Assembly: GCA_023374045.1 (NCBI GenBank) | Contig: JAIOTZ010000154.1 | Coordinates: forward strand, 1-64,000 | Source: Limonium bicolor | Lineage: Eukaryota > Streptophyta > Magnoliopsida > Caryophyllales > Plumbaginaceae | Direction: 5' to 3' | Length of the DNA: 64,000 bases | Shown: positions 38,186 to 49,497 of the stretch, one piece after another | Layout of the letters: each line of letters opens with the position of its first letter | Position numbering within the stretch: position 1 is the stretch's first letter | Position numbers and translations under genes: made by a program | Notes under the pieces: generated by a model | Seen by the model: the letters and a program-made list of their open reading frames with translations, nothing else | Told to the model about the DNA's origin: nothing | The model's database searches: none

Positions 38186-38769
38186 GTTGTAACGCTTTCA
38201 GTTGGTTTATTGCGATTGATGTGTGAAGCCGCCGGGGCTTGTTTGCTATTGATTGAGTTTACTGCAATATATTTGTTGCTTTACAGTTTTTTATATTATA
38301 CTACTTGCATGAAAATGAATTGCATGCTCTCGACCAATTAATTGAGGGTCTGAGGGGGCATGACAGTCATGTAGTAACATACTCAGCAGGGGCTAATTCC
38401 ATACCACAAACAAATATTTTGTAGGTATGCAGCTTCGGTGTCGACAGAGAGCGGGACACACTGGGTAGTTTCGTCAAGTTTGTTAAAATATGCCTGTTGT
38501 ATTTTAATACGACATAGAAACGTGTATAGGATTGGGTACTTAGAATGCTCACTATGATTGTATTTTATATTGGAATGGAAGTTTAGATCTATCTCTTGTT
38601 GTCACTGTGGGAATTGTTTCGTATTTATAAATATATCAGTAAGCACGTTATTACTCGTACAAGCGAGTGAGAACGGTGACATCAGTAGTTCAATTGTTTA
38701 GATTACCGCTACGATTACAATGTTAAGTAAGACGATTAGGAGCCGATTAGAGTAGGGGTGTTACAAAAG

Positions 38770-38782
38770 TGGTATCAGAGCT
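38770..38782 (+). other. Primer binding site, Met-tRNA type
   Basis: TGGTATCAGAGCT begins four bases after the LTR end ...GGGGTGTTACA. TGGTATCAGAGC is the sequence complementary to the 3' end of plant initiator Met-tRNA used by many Ty3/gypsy and copia elements. It fixes element A as plus-oriented and its 5' LTR end at 38765. Confidence 0.93.
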
Positions 38783-39806
38783 ACCGCTCTGATGACAAGA
38801 GATAGTAGGATTTATATAGTGAGCATAGGGTTTGGGAATACGGGAAACGTTGTGAGGATACGTGACCTTGCGAGGTCGATGCAATGCTTAATGCTTGCAC
38901 ACAATAGCCGTAGAGGCACTTCAATGCTAAACGACCGAGACTGCGGTATGAGACCGAGTAAAGGTCTAACCCGTCCTCTTGACATATTTCAGGAAGAGGT
39001 CTGGGTAACAGTATAAGGAAGGACGAGGCGCAGTGGAAGGTGGTGAAGGTCCAGCAACCCCAAGTAACGCGAGATGGTAGGAACCGCTCGCACTTGAATG
39101 GGAGAGCACCCCGGGAATTTGCTATGGTACCCCACCTGCCGCAGCCTGTACCTCGAGTACTGCCTAGTGAGGCAATGAAATGTGGAGCACCACGGAGATA
39201 ACTCTCCTGATCGGGAAGACCTGATGGATGCTATGAGAATTATGTTAAGTAGAAATAAGACTTTGTGTTGTGATGAATTGTTGGACCGGGGGTCCTGGTA
39301 ATGACGTAATGTCTACCATACTAAGTATGAGATGATATTAAACCGAGGTTGAGGGATAATTCCCGTAGGACTAATGGGGCAGCTTGCCATAAGCAAAGCA
39401 ACCCTGTCCTACATCCAGGAAACGCACTGATAAGTGCGCTTGGGGGAAAGAGTGGAAACGACGAGTAAAAGATTAGTTTATGAGATATGTAACAGACGGA
39501 ATGGATGGCCTTTTCGAAGTCTCACCTGAAGCGAGTAACTCTAACCCATGCAACACTGAAGTTCAAGATGGCCGACTTGCATGAGGAGAGATCATGAGAG
39601 CTGTAGAAATAAGAACTCGCTAAGTTGCTACCGTGCAACATCTCGAAAGGGAAGTAAGACCTTACTACCACGATAAACTTATGGGAACAGGTGCGGGAAT
39701 GAGACTGTATTAATTTGAATACGAACTTCTTCAACAGGAGTAGAAACCCGATTAGGGATAGCACTGCACTGACACACACTGTACCGGTGGTTCAGTCTGC
39801 ATGGCG

Positions 39807-39882
39807 CACTTGCCACAGCAAGTGGCGCACTAACCAAACTACTAAATTTCAACCTGCCTTGCGCACTTGCTACAGCAAGTGC
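39807..39882. repeat. Two related hairpins with CACA or TACA loops
   Basis: CACTTGC-CACA-GCAAGTG (39807-39824) and GCACTTGC-TACA-GCAAGTGC (39863-39882) form perfect stems of 7 and 8 bp with 4 nt loops, both preceded by GCG. They lie 56 bp apart in the element's internal region. Function unknown. Confidence 0.75.
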
Positions 39883-42720
39883 AGTGACGGTAAACTATCC
39901 CCAAAGGACCGAGTAGTCCAGGTGGTTACCAATAAACACTAAACTTCCATGTGAGTCAGTAATGCAATGAAGCAAGGACGTAGCCTTTTTAAAGGCAGGG
40001 TTACGAAACCCTTGGGTTTGAGGTCGATAAAACCTCGGGAAGACCTAGCCGGTCTGACCATTAAACCTGAAAATAATACACCATTTAGTAGAGTTTGGAA
40101 AGGGAGTCAATGAGAACAACAGTAAGTAGCGCCTATAAGCCTAACCCCAGTGCCGGAATGGTCATTAAACTCAAGTAATACCGGTGGGGAGTGTCGAGTC
40201 TTTAGGACTAGCATAACCATATTTAGGGAGTGCGCGACACTTGTGGTAAAACCACTACCATTGAACATTGCCAGAGGCAGAAGTGAGCTATACGAGCCAA
40301 GACTATAATTAAAACCTATCCGACTGAGTGGAAGACAATCATAGACAAGTGCCGTTATGGCAAGCTATTTGGGAGTTATAAGAGAAGAATAGGCATATGC
40401 AAACGTACAATGAAGGGGGGCGATGTTAGCCCGTACCGCACACACCGGGGGGTGTGTGAATCTATTATGCTGCTAGACTCCTGTACGGAGGGCAATGGAT
40501 ATTAACTGAACAATGAATTTACCTGAGGATGGAAGATACCGTTACCTCGAGAGAGGATGGAATGATACGAGTTGAATAAGAGTTAGGACGACGTAATGGA
40601 GAGCGATAATCGGCAGAACACACTAAGTTTGTGGGTGCCGATTGTAAACCTTAGGAGGAAGTTTTAGAACCAACTAGGATTAAATAAATACAGAGACCAA
40701 CAATCATTCAACTATCAGATTAGACATTGAGCGTAAATACCTTATGGCATAGGCCTACGAAAGGATACCTTTAGTACCACAAACACTGATTAATATCAGA
40801 CTAAAGAGGGACTACCATAAGACAGGGAAAACATGAGGTGTCGACCCTTATCATGGAGTCCAGACTACACCAGAGGGTGTAACCCAATGAATTGGGTGGA
40901 GTTTGAGAACTAAAAACTCATATCTAAACGGCGTTAATAGCCTAGGAGTGAACGGGAGAGATAGTAAGCAGATACTTATCCCCACTCATAGATACCAAAT
41001 AACGAGCATGTGAAAACCATTTAGGGTGCTAGGTCGCAAACACCTATCTTAGAGAAGGTAATGAATATACATATTAATAAAAGAATCCAGAGAACCTAGA
41101 GAACCCTCTAGGGCCATTCTAACACTAAAGGTTAAGAATTGGCAGCCTACTTACTTCAACATAAATTACCGGGACTAAGAGTGTGATAACCACCGGGTAC
41201 GAACACTACAAGTGCACTAAACGAGACATGGAACGACCACACTCCTAGGAGCTTGTGGGCCTGACGAAACTTACTTTAAGTTAGTTGGGTAGGTAGTAAT
41301 GTATCAGTATGGTACCCCATGTATGTAAACGAGTAGTGTAAGGACCCAGGAGGTAATCAACTTTGTGTCTAAGTCAGTGAATGGAATCCTGACTAGGTAA
41401 ACCATGAATTGACGAGAGAGATCTCAGTCAAACCAACAAGGTTGGGGAATCAAGAATAGCTTGATAGTAATGACAAAAAAGTCAACTCCATAGTGGATAA
41501 GTTAGAACACAAGTTTTAGAGATTTTCGTAAACGAGGAAGCCAAAGCCAATTTAATGGTAAAGGCAAGGAGAACCCATGAATGAGAAGATGAAGCGTGGT
41601 ACCTTTGGAAGTTATATGAGAGAAACCTTTGTAATATCATAGATGCTACCCAAAAAGGGGGCACATAAAAGAGTCATATTATGCGTTCAGGGCATGATGA
41701 TGGGGTCATATTGAATATAATAACATGCTCAAGCCATAAACGTTAGTACGTTAGTACCAATTAGGGTTGAATGGAAAACGAATGCCAAGTTAAAACCCAC
41801 AGTCGTATTGTATGTCTACAACAAATGAAGGGCAAAGGCGAGCATTATAAGAGATACTCTAAGCTGGAGATTAGATACTCCATGCAAACCGCAATAGCGG
41901 ATAACCGTCTAATCGACTGGTACATGGTGCGCAACAAGCGACCATAATGGCTGTAACCAAATTATGTTGGTGAGAAGCAGAACGTGGAAGATCAGATAAA
42001 CTAATGGATTCCCTAATTGAGAGTAGGGATGAACCATATGTGTGTGTAGCAAAATACCAGCACACGAGGGATACGAGTTCACACCAACAAAAGAGGACCT
42101 ACAAGGTACCTAAGGAACAAACTCATCCCGGAGAAAAATAACTTGGAGTCATGAAGCGCCAGTTAGTTGCGCATATCAGACTCGTCTTGACATTTTAGGG
42201 ACAACTACTGCAAGCACTAAGTGCTAGAGCATGGCTCGACAACCTACACCGAAGGTTAGTTCAATAGGGTGGCATGAACTCTTGGGAATATACCATGAGC
42301 ATGTATAGACTTCAGAAAGACTGAATAGAATAGCTAGTCGAAATAATAAGCGTGTGTGACAAACGATACCACGCAGCCAAATATTTTCCTCCATTCCCAT
42401 AATTATGGAAGACCGTGTAGAAAACACCGTCACGTGGAGTTGAAACCGGCATGAAACTACTACTTAAAAGGGTAAACTAGCCCTAAGGTAGTTGGGGGTA
42501 CTGCTTGTGGAGCGAGTGGGCCCATGTTGCTTAAGTTTGACATACCTAGCAGGTTTGGGAAAATAAATGTGTTTTACATCTCCCGATCAAACCGTATATG
42601 AATATACATACATCTAACCAAGATAGGCAGTATAGCCAGAATGGCTAAAGCCCGACCCTAGAGAAAAAGGGTAATGTAATATGTAGCACATTAGTGCACG
42701 AATATGCCACTGGAGTGGAA

Positions 42721-42746
42721 CATCTTGAACTTATTAGTTCAAGATG
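42721..42746. repeat. Perfect 11 bp hairpin with TATT loop
   Basis: CATCTTGAACT and AGTTCAAGATG flank a 4 nt loop. It lies 32 bp before the internal polypurine-tract-like sequence. No poly-T follows, so it is not a bacterial-type terminator; it may act in RNA. Confidence 0.75.
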
Positions 42747-42777
42747 ATATATTCGTAGATTACGTGGGCGTAATCAC

Positions 42778-42793
42778 TTTTAAGGGGGGTAGA
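42778..42793 (+). other. Internal copy of the element A polypurine tract
   Basis: TTTTAAGGGGGGTAGA is identical to 44318-44333 next to the 3' LTR, 1.54 kb further on. Here no LTR follows. It could be a second plus-strand priming site or the mark of a duplicated segment. Confidence 0.65.
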
Positions 42794-43577
42794 GCGATTC
42801 ACGCGCTTAAAATATACCGTACGTAGGAGTACATAGCACATGGTACACATGCTGCAAACTATTATTGTACGTAGAGTACAAGTATTATGATTGTGTTATA
42901 TTACTTGATGTAATATTGTGATGTATTATATGTATGAACATATATATTTTAGTTCGCATTAGATATGGCGAATAAGAAAGGAGAACAGATAGAGTGTTCT
43001 TACCCTAGTTCCGATTATTTACGCAAACATTGCGAACATTAGACACATAACGCCTAGCTTGTTAGCTCCGATGTGAGAGTTCAAGTAGGACTATCTTGTA
43101 GCCCCGATGAGAGATTTCAGATAGAAGGAGTACAAAACTCCATACTATGTGATTTGTGGCTCGGTATGAAACCGATTATTGGAAATGCAATGAGTGAATC
43201 GGCATGAGACCGATGTGTAACATAGTGGAAGTAAAACATCTAGGAGTTGTATGAATTTATAAGTCGAAAGAACTTGATTCATGGTGAGGATACACGATCC
43301 TATATGCCGATGACTAGATTAAATACACTAGTTGACTTGTGTATCTATTGAACTCAAGGTGGCAAATATCAAGAGGAACTAAGATTAGAAATGAATAAAT
43401 AAGTAATTGATTGAAATTGACGTGGGAAGTTGAACTTGATCCCGGTCCGATCAAGGGAAACCGAACACAAATTGAGGTGAGAGATAGTTCAACACTGACG
43501 CTGACCATGTCGGGATTGAATGACTCTCGAACTTCCTACAAGTGGACACAAATATGAATAAAATTGAATTTAGGGCG

Positions 43578-43782
43578 TCACTCAAAGAGCCGTGGACCGT
43601 GGAGTCCTTCGTCATTAGACCGGTGTGTCTGTGAGTGACATCACCCAAAGAGCCGTGGACCGCAGAGCCCTTTGTCAATAGACAGGTGTCTGCGGGTAAT
43701 TAAGGGAAATTAGGTGATACTATCCGGGAGCCGTGGACCGCAGTGCCCTTCGTTATTAAACCGTGTGTCCACGGGTAGTTGA
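43578..43782. repeat. Tandem repeat of about 72-76 bp, three copies
   Basis: Each unit has AGCCGTGGACCG, (G/T)CCTT(C/T)GT(C/T)A and a 'GGTGTGTCTG.G.GT' phrase. Start points are near 43578, 43648 and 43723. It belongs to the internal region of element A. Confidence 0.75.
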
Positions 43783-43975
43783 CGTTGGTTAGCATGGGGT
43801 TGGGGATCGTCAAGTCCTAGTCTTTAAGACTGCTTCCCCGTGATTTACCATCGTTAGATATATGTGCACACATACACATGGAGTGATGTGTGAGTATCCT
43901 TGAGAGATACTAACATGTAGATAGGGATGCGTGCAGTATCCTTTGCAAAACACCTTTGAGTACTCTGATTGATTT

Positions 43976-44142
43976 TGCACCTTGTCTAGTGCTGTGTATG
44001 AATGAGTGTTGCACCTTGTCTAGTGCTGTGTATGAATGAATTTTGCACCTGTCTAGTGCTGTGTATGAATGAGTTTTGCACCTTGTCTAGTGCTGTGTAT
44101 GAATGAGTTTCGCACCTTGTTAAGTGCTGTGTATGAATTAAT
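43976..44142. repeat. 34 bp tandem repeat, five copies
   Basis: The unit TGCACCTTGTCTAGTGCTGT plus GTATGAATGAGTTT is repeated five times with few changes; the third copy lacks one base and the last has diverged. It lies 180 bp before the polypurine tract. Confidence 0.92.
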
Positions 44143-44321
44143 GTGTCATGATTGTTGACTATATGGAATGAGATTAATGTCGTATCAATTATGATACATA
44201 TAGACTAGGTCTGAACCTATTTTGAGTTACTCCCTAGCGATGGTCTGTTTTGATTACTTAGTGGAACTGGATTCCCTAGGTGAACTGATTATGAATAAGG
44301 ACTTCGGGACGAAGCCTTTTT

Positions 44322-44334
44322 AAGGGGGGTAGAT
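44322..44334 (+). other. Polypurine tract of element A
   Basis: AAGGGGGGTAGAT stands immediately before the TG of the 3' LTR. Together with the primer site it defines both ends of the internal region. Confidence 0.9.
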
Positions 44335-47300
44335 TGAAATACCCCTAACCTTAAAAACTTAATTAAATGATCTATTAGTGATCTAATAAGGTTAATAATC
44401 ATCTTAATACCATTGGGGAACAATCTAAAGATCTCAACAAGGCAAAACATGCCTTAAGATCGGTAAAGCCAAAAATGTGCTTTAAGACACCATAGAGATT
44501 GTATGACCTCAATTAGGATCAAAACTGGATTCCTAAGTATTATAATTAAGTAATGAACACTATAAAACTATTCTCAAAGGAAACCAAGCTCAAAAACATG
44601 TTCTAACACAAATTGTGCTTTAAAACTCCTAAAGCACGTTTTTGAGAAAATTGACTTTCTGAGTGGGTTTGAGTGGAGTTAGGCATTGAATTAGACATTG
44701 TTATACTAATGTACTATAATGTACCACATTATAAGGTCTAATTCCAAGATTTTAAAAAATCACAAATATGGCATTCATTTGTGAATAGTAACCGAAATAG
44801 TGCATTTTTAAGTAATGTTGACCAAGTCTAGTCAATGGTCAAGACTTGACCCATCTTTATCCATGTTGAGGCGGCATAATTAAGGGAGGAGGACAGCACA
44901 TCGGCCTTTAATCAAAATATCTTGCCAATTTAGTGAATCATCACTTTATTATTCCATTTCTTACTTTTCATTCCTTAAAAGACAAATCTTTCTTTCTTCT
45001 CTTTCCTCTTGTCCCATTGTCGAGTTCCCAGCAGTTACTAAAGCTCTCAAGCTTCGTTCTTGAGTATTCAAGGCAAATCCAACTTATTTCCACCTAAGGT
45101 AATGGTTTAAGGCATATTTTAGCTCTTTTCTTCATCTCTTCATCACCTACACATGGAACTTATAATCTATCACTTTCCATGGCTTAATCTCAGTATTTTA
45201 ACCCTTGAACAAGAGCTATTCTTGGCTGAAGCAACCCATGGGACCAAGGTGGTCAAAATTTCCATTTTAAGGTGAAAACATACCTTAAGGAGTTTCCTTT
45301 GCCATCCGGTTTTCTTGGTCTGTTTTCTATGAGTTATATACTCATAATCTTCATATTTTCATGTTGGTTCAGTGTGTTAACCCCTTGGAGCAAGAGTGGC
45401 TGAAAACAAGGAGAAAATCATACTTTAAGGCATTTTACCAAGGTAAAATCTATTACCATATATAGCACCTTGCTGTTGTCTAGCTATTCCCCATGTTTTT
45501 ATGGTGAATTTAACACCATGTGGTGTTCTGTATACAGGCCAAATTTCATTTGAAACAGCCTTTCTTTTTAGGTAATTTTTGCCTTAATCTTACATTAATT
45601 TGTTCCTTATGGTTAGCTCATGCTTGGAGTATAACTATATCTTATTTTGGTGTATTAAACATGTCTAAGTGCTGGGTTGATTTTTCCTCCAAGCTGCCGT
45701 GAGTGTATTAGGTCATTAAGCACCTAAATTAAGGTATAAATGCCTTAAACTTATGTTATTATGATTTTTCAAGCTCATATAAAATATGTGCCGTGAGTGA
45801 AGTTAATTAAATGGCTGATTTTAACCTAAGTATGGGCAAAAATGACTTAGATAAATTAAGCTAGTCATTTTAGTGGTTTAATTAACATAATGGTCAAATT
45901 ATGACATTATGTGGAAGAATAATTAATGTTGGAATAAGGCCGAGAGTTTATAGTAAATTTTAAGCTATTTATGTGTAATTTTATGTTATAAAGCAAAGTT
46001 GTAATAAGGCCATGTCATTAGGCCATTTTAATTTAAGTTTAAAAGCTTATTTAATTAATTTATGCTTATAGCATTAAGTTTGGGGTCAAACGGTAATTAC
46101 TAGAATATATAAAGCTGTGGGCATAAATAAAAGGAATTTAGGGTTTTTAATGAATTTAAATAAAATTATCATTTTATAAAGTTTTATGTCAAAATTGGAA
46201 TTATAGGAAAGTTTGGGGTATATATTGTAATTACCGAGTGTTTGGGCTCAAATTGGAATTCAGAAGCCAAGGTTGACTATATAGGAGACTTTGACCAAAT
46301 TTGGGAATTTATTGAATTAAATACTAGCTTATAATAAGCTAGGTATTAAATTGTAAAAGATTTATAAGTATTGGGGTGAGAATGTAATTTCCAAAACTTA
46401 AGGGTACTAAATGGGGTTTAGAACAGACCTTGGGTTATAAGGAATTTTTAGGAGTTTATTTTGTTAAATTTGGAGTTAAATGAATTATATAAGTATAATA
46501 TATGATATTTTATATCATTATTACAAATGGGTAACATATGTGGTATTAACCGTAAATATTGAAAGTATAAGGTTAGGAATGATGTTTATAACCTTTTGGT
46601 ATAGTTTGGTAATTTTTGGAATTATATATGAGGTTTTATTAAGATATATGTATAATATATAGTTTTAATGACATTAGAAACTATGTTATAAAATGAGGTT
46701 ATTAGGTGAATATGGAAAGTTAATGGGTTGGAAATTATTTAGAACAGACCTAGGGTCTGTTCGGTTAATTTGAGGAATTATAACCATAGGTTATAATTAT
46801 ACTAAGGTTTAATGATTATATATAAGGTATATATTATAAGTGTAACAATGGAATATAATTTGGGGTTGATTTGTAAATTCTGGAAGTATAGGGAAATTAA
46901 ATAAAAACCGAGAATACTATGGTCTGTTTGGTATTTTGTAACAACTTATAACTATAGGTTATAATTTTTTTAATGACATAAAGGTCATAATATATTTATA
47001 ACTATAATATACATTATATAAATTATGTGGTGGATTTTGTAAATATTAAAGAACAATGAGTGATGTTCGGTAATAATGGGTATTTTAGTATGAGAATTTA
47101 TAATATGGTTTTTAATGTTATAAGGTTGTAACATTTAAAATATAAGAAATATTCATTAAAAGAGAATGAATATATTATAAGGATTACCATATAATAAATG
47201 GTCCCATAATACATTATATAAATAAATATATGTTATGGAGTGAGAAATACAATATGGTTCAAATAACCATATAATATCATAATTAAAATGATATAAAGTG

Positions 47301-47626
47301 AGAAGAGAAGAATTATAAACATTGGATAAGGAAATTCTAATGTTATGTTATACATGAAATAATAAGGAGTTATGTACTTCAAAGTATTTTCAAATATGAA
47401 TTATACAACATTACACTTGGAAAACTAACCTTAGGAAATAAATACTAAGGTGAGAAGTATAATATATGGTAAAGACTATACATACAATATAGTGATAAAC
47501 TATATAATATACAAATGTGTATTAAATTACATGCGATAACAACATTTTAAGTGAAGTATATTAATATACATGACGTAACCACGCACGTAATGTAGCGTTT
47601 TTTCCTAATCCCGAGTTAAACCGAAA
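44335..47626 (+). repeat. 3' LTR of element A (5' part, interrupted)
   Basis: It opens TGAAATACCCCTAACC and stays collinear with the 5' LTR up to the CCCGAGTTAAACCGAAA phrase (5' LTR copy at 36937). It lacks the 8.4 kb insertion, the MITE and the solo LTR, so it supplies the empty sites for those. At 47626 it is broken by the second family B LTR, and its remaining 3' part is beyond the window or lost. Confidence 0.88.
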
Positions 47627-48224
47627 GTAACACCCCCCGCTAATACCGTCATTACCGTCCAATCTTCTTATACATCCAGACTCATGCAGCGGATACATAC
47701 TTACACAACGGTGGGTGATACAATGCCGTTAGCCACCCACGTGACCAACAAGGCTACTACTACTGCTACATACAGCATCGGTCTGATGGACCGGAATTCC
47801 GAGTGCTACACAAATATAATCTTCACTACAATTACCAATCAGTACTACAACTTCCCATTCAATACAATACTCCATAAGTTCAACAATATATTACACACGA
47901 GTTTACTAAGATCATTACAAATACAACACCTCTTCCAATTTCATAGATACTCATTAAGAGTCTAACCACTACCCATTCCTCACAAACTACTTACTTTCGA
48001 AGTACAAGGGGTGTGCCACTTAGTACACTTCTACATTCTGTTTCTAACTATCCAGTGTAGCCACCACCGATCTCTTACCTTGACCATATCCACTTCGGGT
48101 ACCTGCACACTAAAAACGTTGCCCCTAGGGGTTCAGCTTTCACTGCATATGACTTCCGCATACCCCACGTACTAGCGAGGGTACGCCGACCACTTGGTCG
48201 AATACATGCAATTCATTTTATAGA

Positions 48225-48300
48225 TATATACATACATGCTTTTACATACATACATGCTTTATACATACATACATGCTTCATACATACATACATTTCAATA
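48225..48300. repeat. (CATA)n-rich microsatellite
   Basis: Interrupted runs of TACATACATACATGC repeat three times and end in (CATA)n. The adjoining 400 bp remains rich in TACA motifs, which gives long but meaningless open frames at 48236-48960. Confidence 0.8.
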
Positions 48301-49497
48301 CATAAAGGTAGTCCATACAAGCCAACTGATTCTTACTTACCTTCCTGAAATACGCATACACAGTACATACTCAATACATACACATTACATACAATACCCA
48401 GTACATGTTAGCTCCATTTGTCCACCCGGGTTAATCGGGTGGAGATTACTCTTTTACTCGGGGTCAATGACTTACACCAGCCAAGACCGTTACTCATACA
48501 ACACTTACTTTACTTACTACTTACTCAAGTCAAGTCGTCGGGACCTCCGGCCCGAGGACTACTCTGTCCCCCCACCGGGATTTACTTGGTTCACTAATCC
48601 AGGATGCTACCCATTTAAGGGGTTTGGGCCATGGACGAGCTTAAGAACCAGGAATCGGATCCAACCTCTTGTGTCTCCTCATCCTCTCGCGTGGCCGAAA
48701 CTATATCGGACTTCTACTCATTCCAATTTACTCAATACTTTACGTTAGGAGTTAGGTGGTTAGGAATTAGTAGAAGTCACACATACAAGCCACATACACA
48801 AATACATTACTCATATACACATCCATACAAAGTACAATACAATACACAAGTACACTACAAGATACAAATACACTTCATCATCATTCATATATTTCATGAA
48901 TTATACAAACTAGTGTTCAAGACAATATACATCAAGAACAGCCTAAGCAAGCACAAGTAGGTGCAATATAGTCCGATTCATGCTTTTATCTTATTTAGGT
49001 GATCAAATAAGCACACAAATCGGGGTAACCAGGTTAGGATACAGAGCATGAAGAAATCATACCTTTTACCGGGATTTACTTCACCGGGTGTTCCCTTGTT
49101 CCTTTGGTCCACTCTTGTTCCTCGATTCTTATTCTCGAACCAATGAGTACATGTCAAACGGTTCAATTAATACTAAGCATTACAATACATACATATTTAC
49201 TACTCCCGTACTTACCCCGTTATCCCTTTGTTTCGGTTTAGCTTAATGTTCTTAAACTTACTACTTTCATAACTACTCCTCAAACTTGTTTACAGTTCTT
49301 AGGGCCTTTAAAGGTCACCAAACAAGGCCTTAACAACTTCCAAAACCATTATCAATCAATCCTATATGTAGTTTAGAACCCTTAAAAACACTCTCTGTTG
49401 AATCTGGGGGTGGTCCGGGCTTGGTACCCGCTCTTAAGTCCCGACCAATTGAAGACATAACTCTCGGGTGGAATTCCTACACGGTCGGGACCTTGTC

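Larger units (their letters stand above)
20194..38765 (+). repeat. 5' LTR of element A, in three pieces
   Basis: The pieces are 20194-21253, 29661-31396 and 36226-38765. Each junction is marked by a target duplication, and joining across them gives the order seen without interruption in the 3' LTR from 44335. Tracts recognised in all family A copies include a CT-rich leader ending at ...CCACCTAAGGTAATGG (a possible splice donor), the TTAACACCATGTGGTGTTC phrase and repeated TTACCGAG phrases. Short open frames such as 29792-29977 recur in the 3' LTR at 45520 but carry no domain. Confidence 0.85.
38766..44334 (+). other. Internal region of element A, without recognisable gag-pol
   Basis: The 5.6 kb between primer site and polypurine tract has no open frame above about 75 codons and none shows a gag zinc knuckle, protease DSG, RT YxDD or integrase motif. 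It contains hairpins, two tandem arrays near the 3' end and a second polypurine-tract-like sequence at 42778. This fits a large retrotransposon derivative moved by proteins from a related coding element. A very diverged pol relic cannot be excluded by eye. Confidence 0.8.
20194..47626 (+). mobile_element. Element A: non-coding long-LTR retrotransposon (LARD-like), host of most other insertions
   Basis: The parts are a 5' LTR from 20194 (TGAAATACCCCTAACC) to 38765 (GGGGTGTTACA), a Met-tRNA-type primer site at 38770, an internal region without long frames, a polypurine tract at 44322-44334 and a 3' LTR from 44335. After removing nested DNA the 5' LTR is about 5.3 kb. The first 260 bp of the two LTRs differ at only a few positions by eye, so insertion was fairly recent. 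The 3' LTR is interrupted at 47626 and its end lies outside what can be seen. The primer site matches Ty3/gypsy elements of the chromovirus type, but with no proteins the assignment is an inference. Confidence 0.85.

Noticed and set aside
43451..43678. Small minus-strand gene with repeated VHGSL motifs
   Set aside because: The motif repetition follows the underlying tandem DNA repeat at 43578-43782; no other coding evidence.
48236..48960. Open frames of 170 and 109 codons
   Set aside because: Tyr/Thr/His-rich translation of TACA/CATA microsatellite DNA within the family B LTR.
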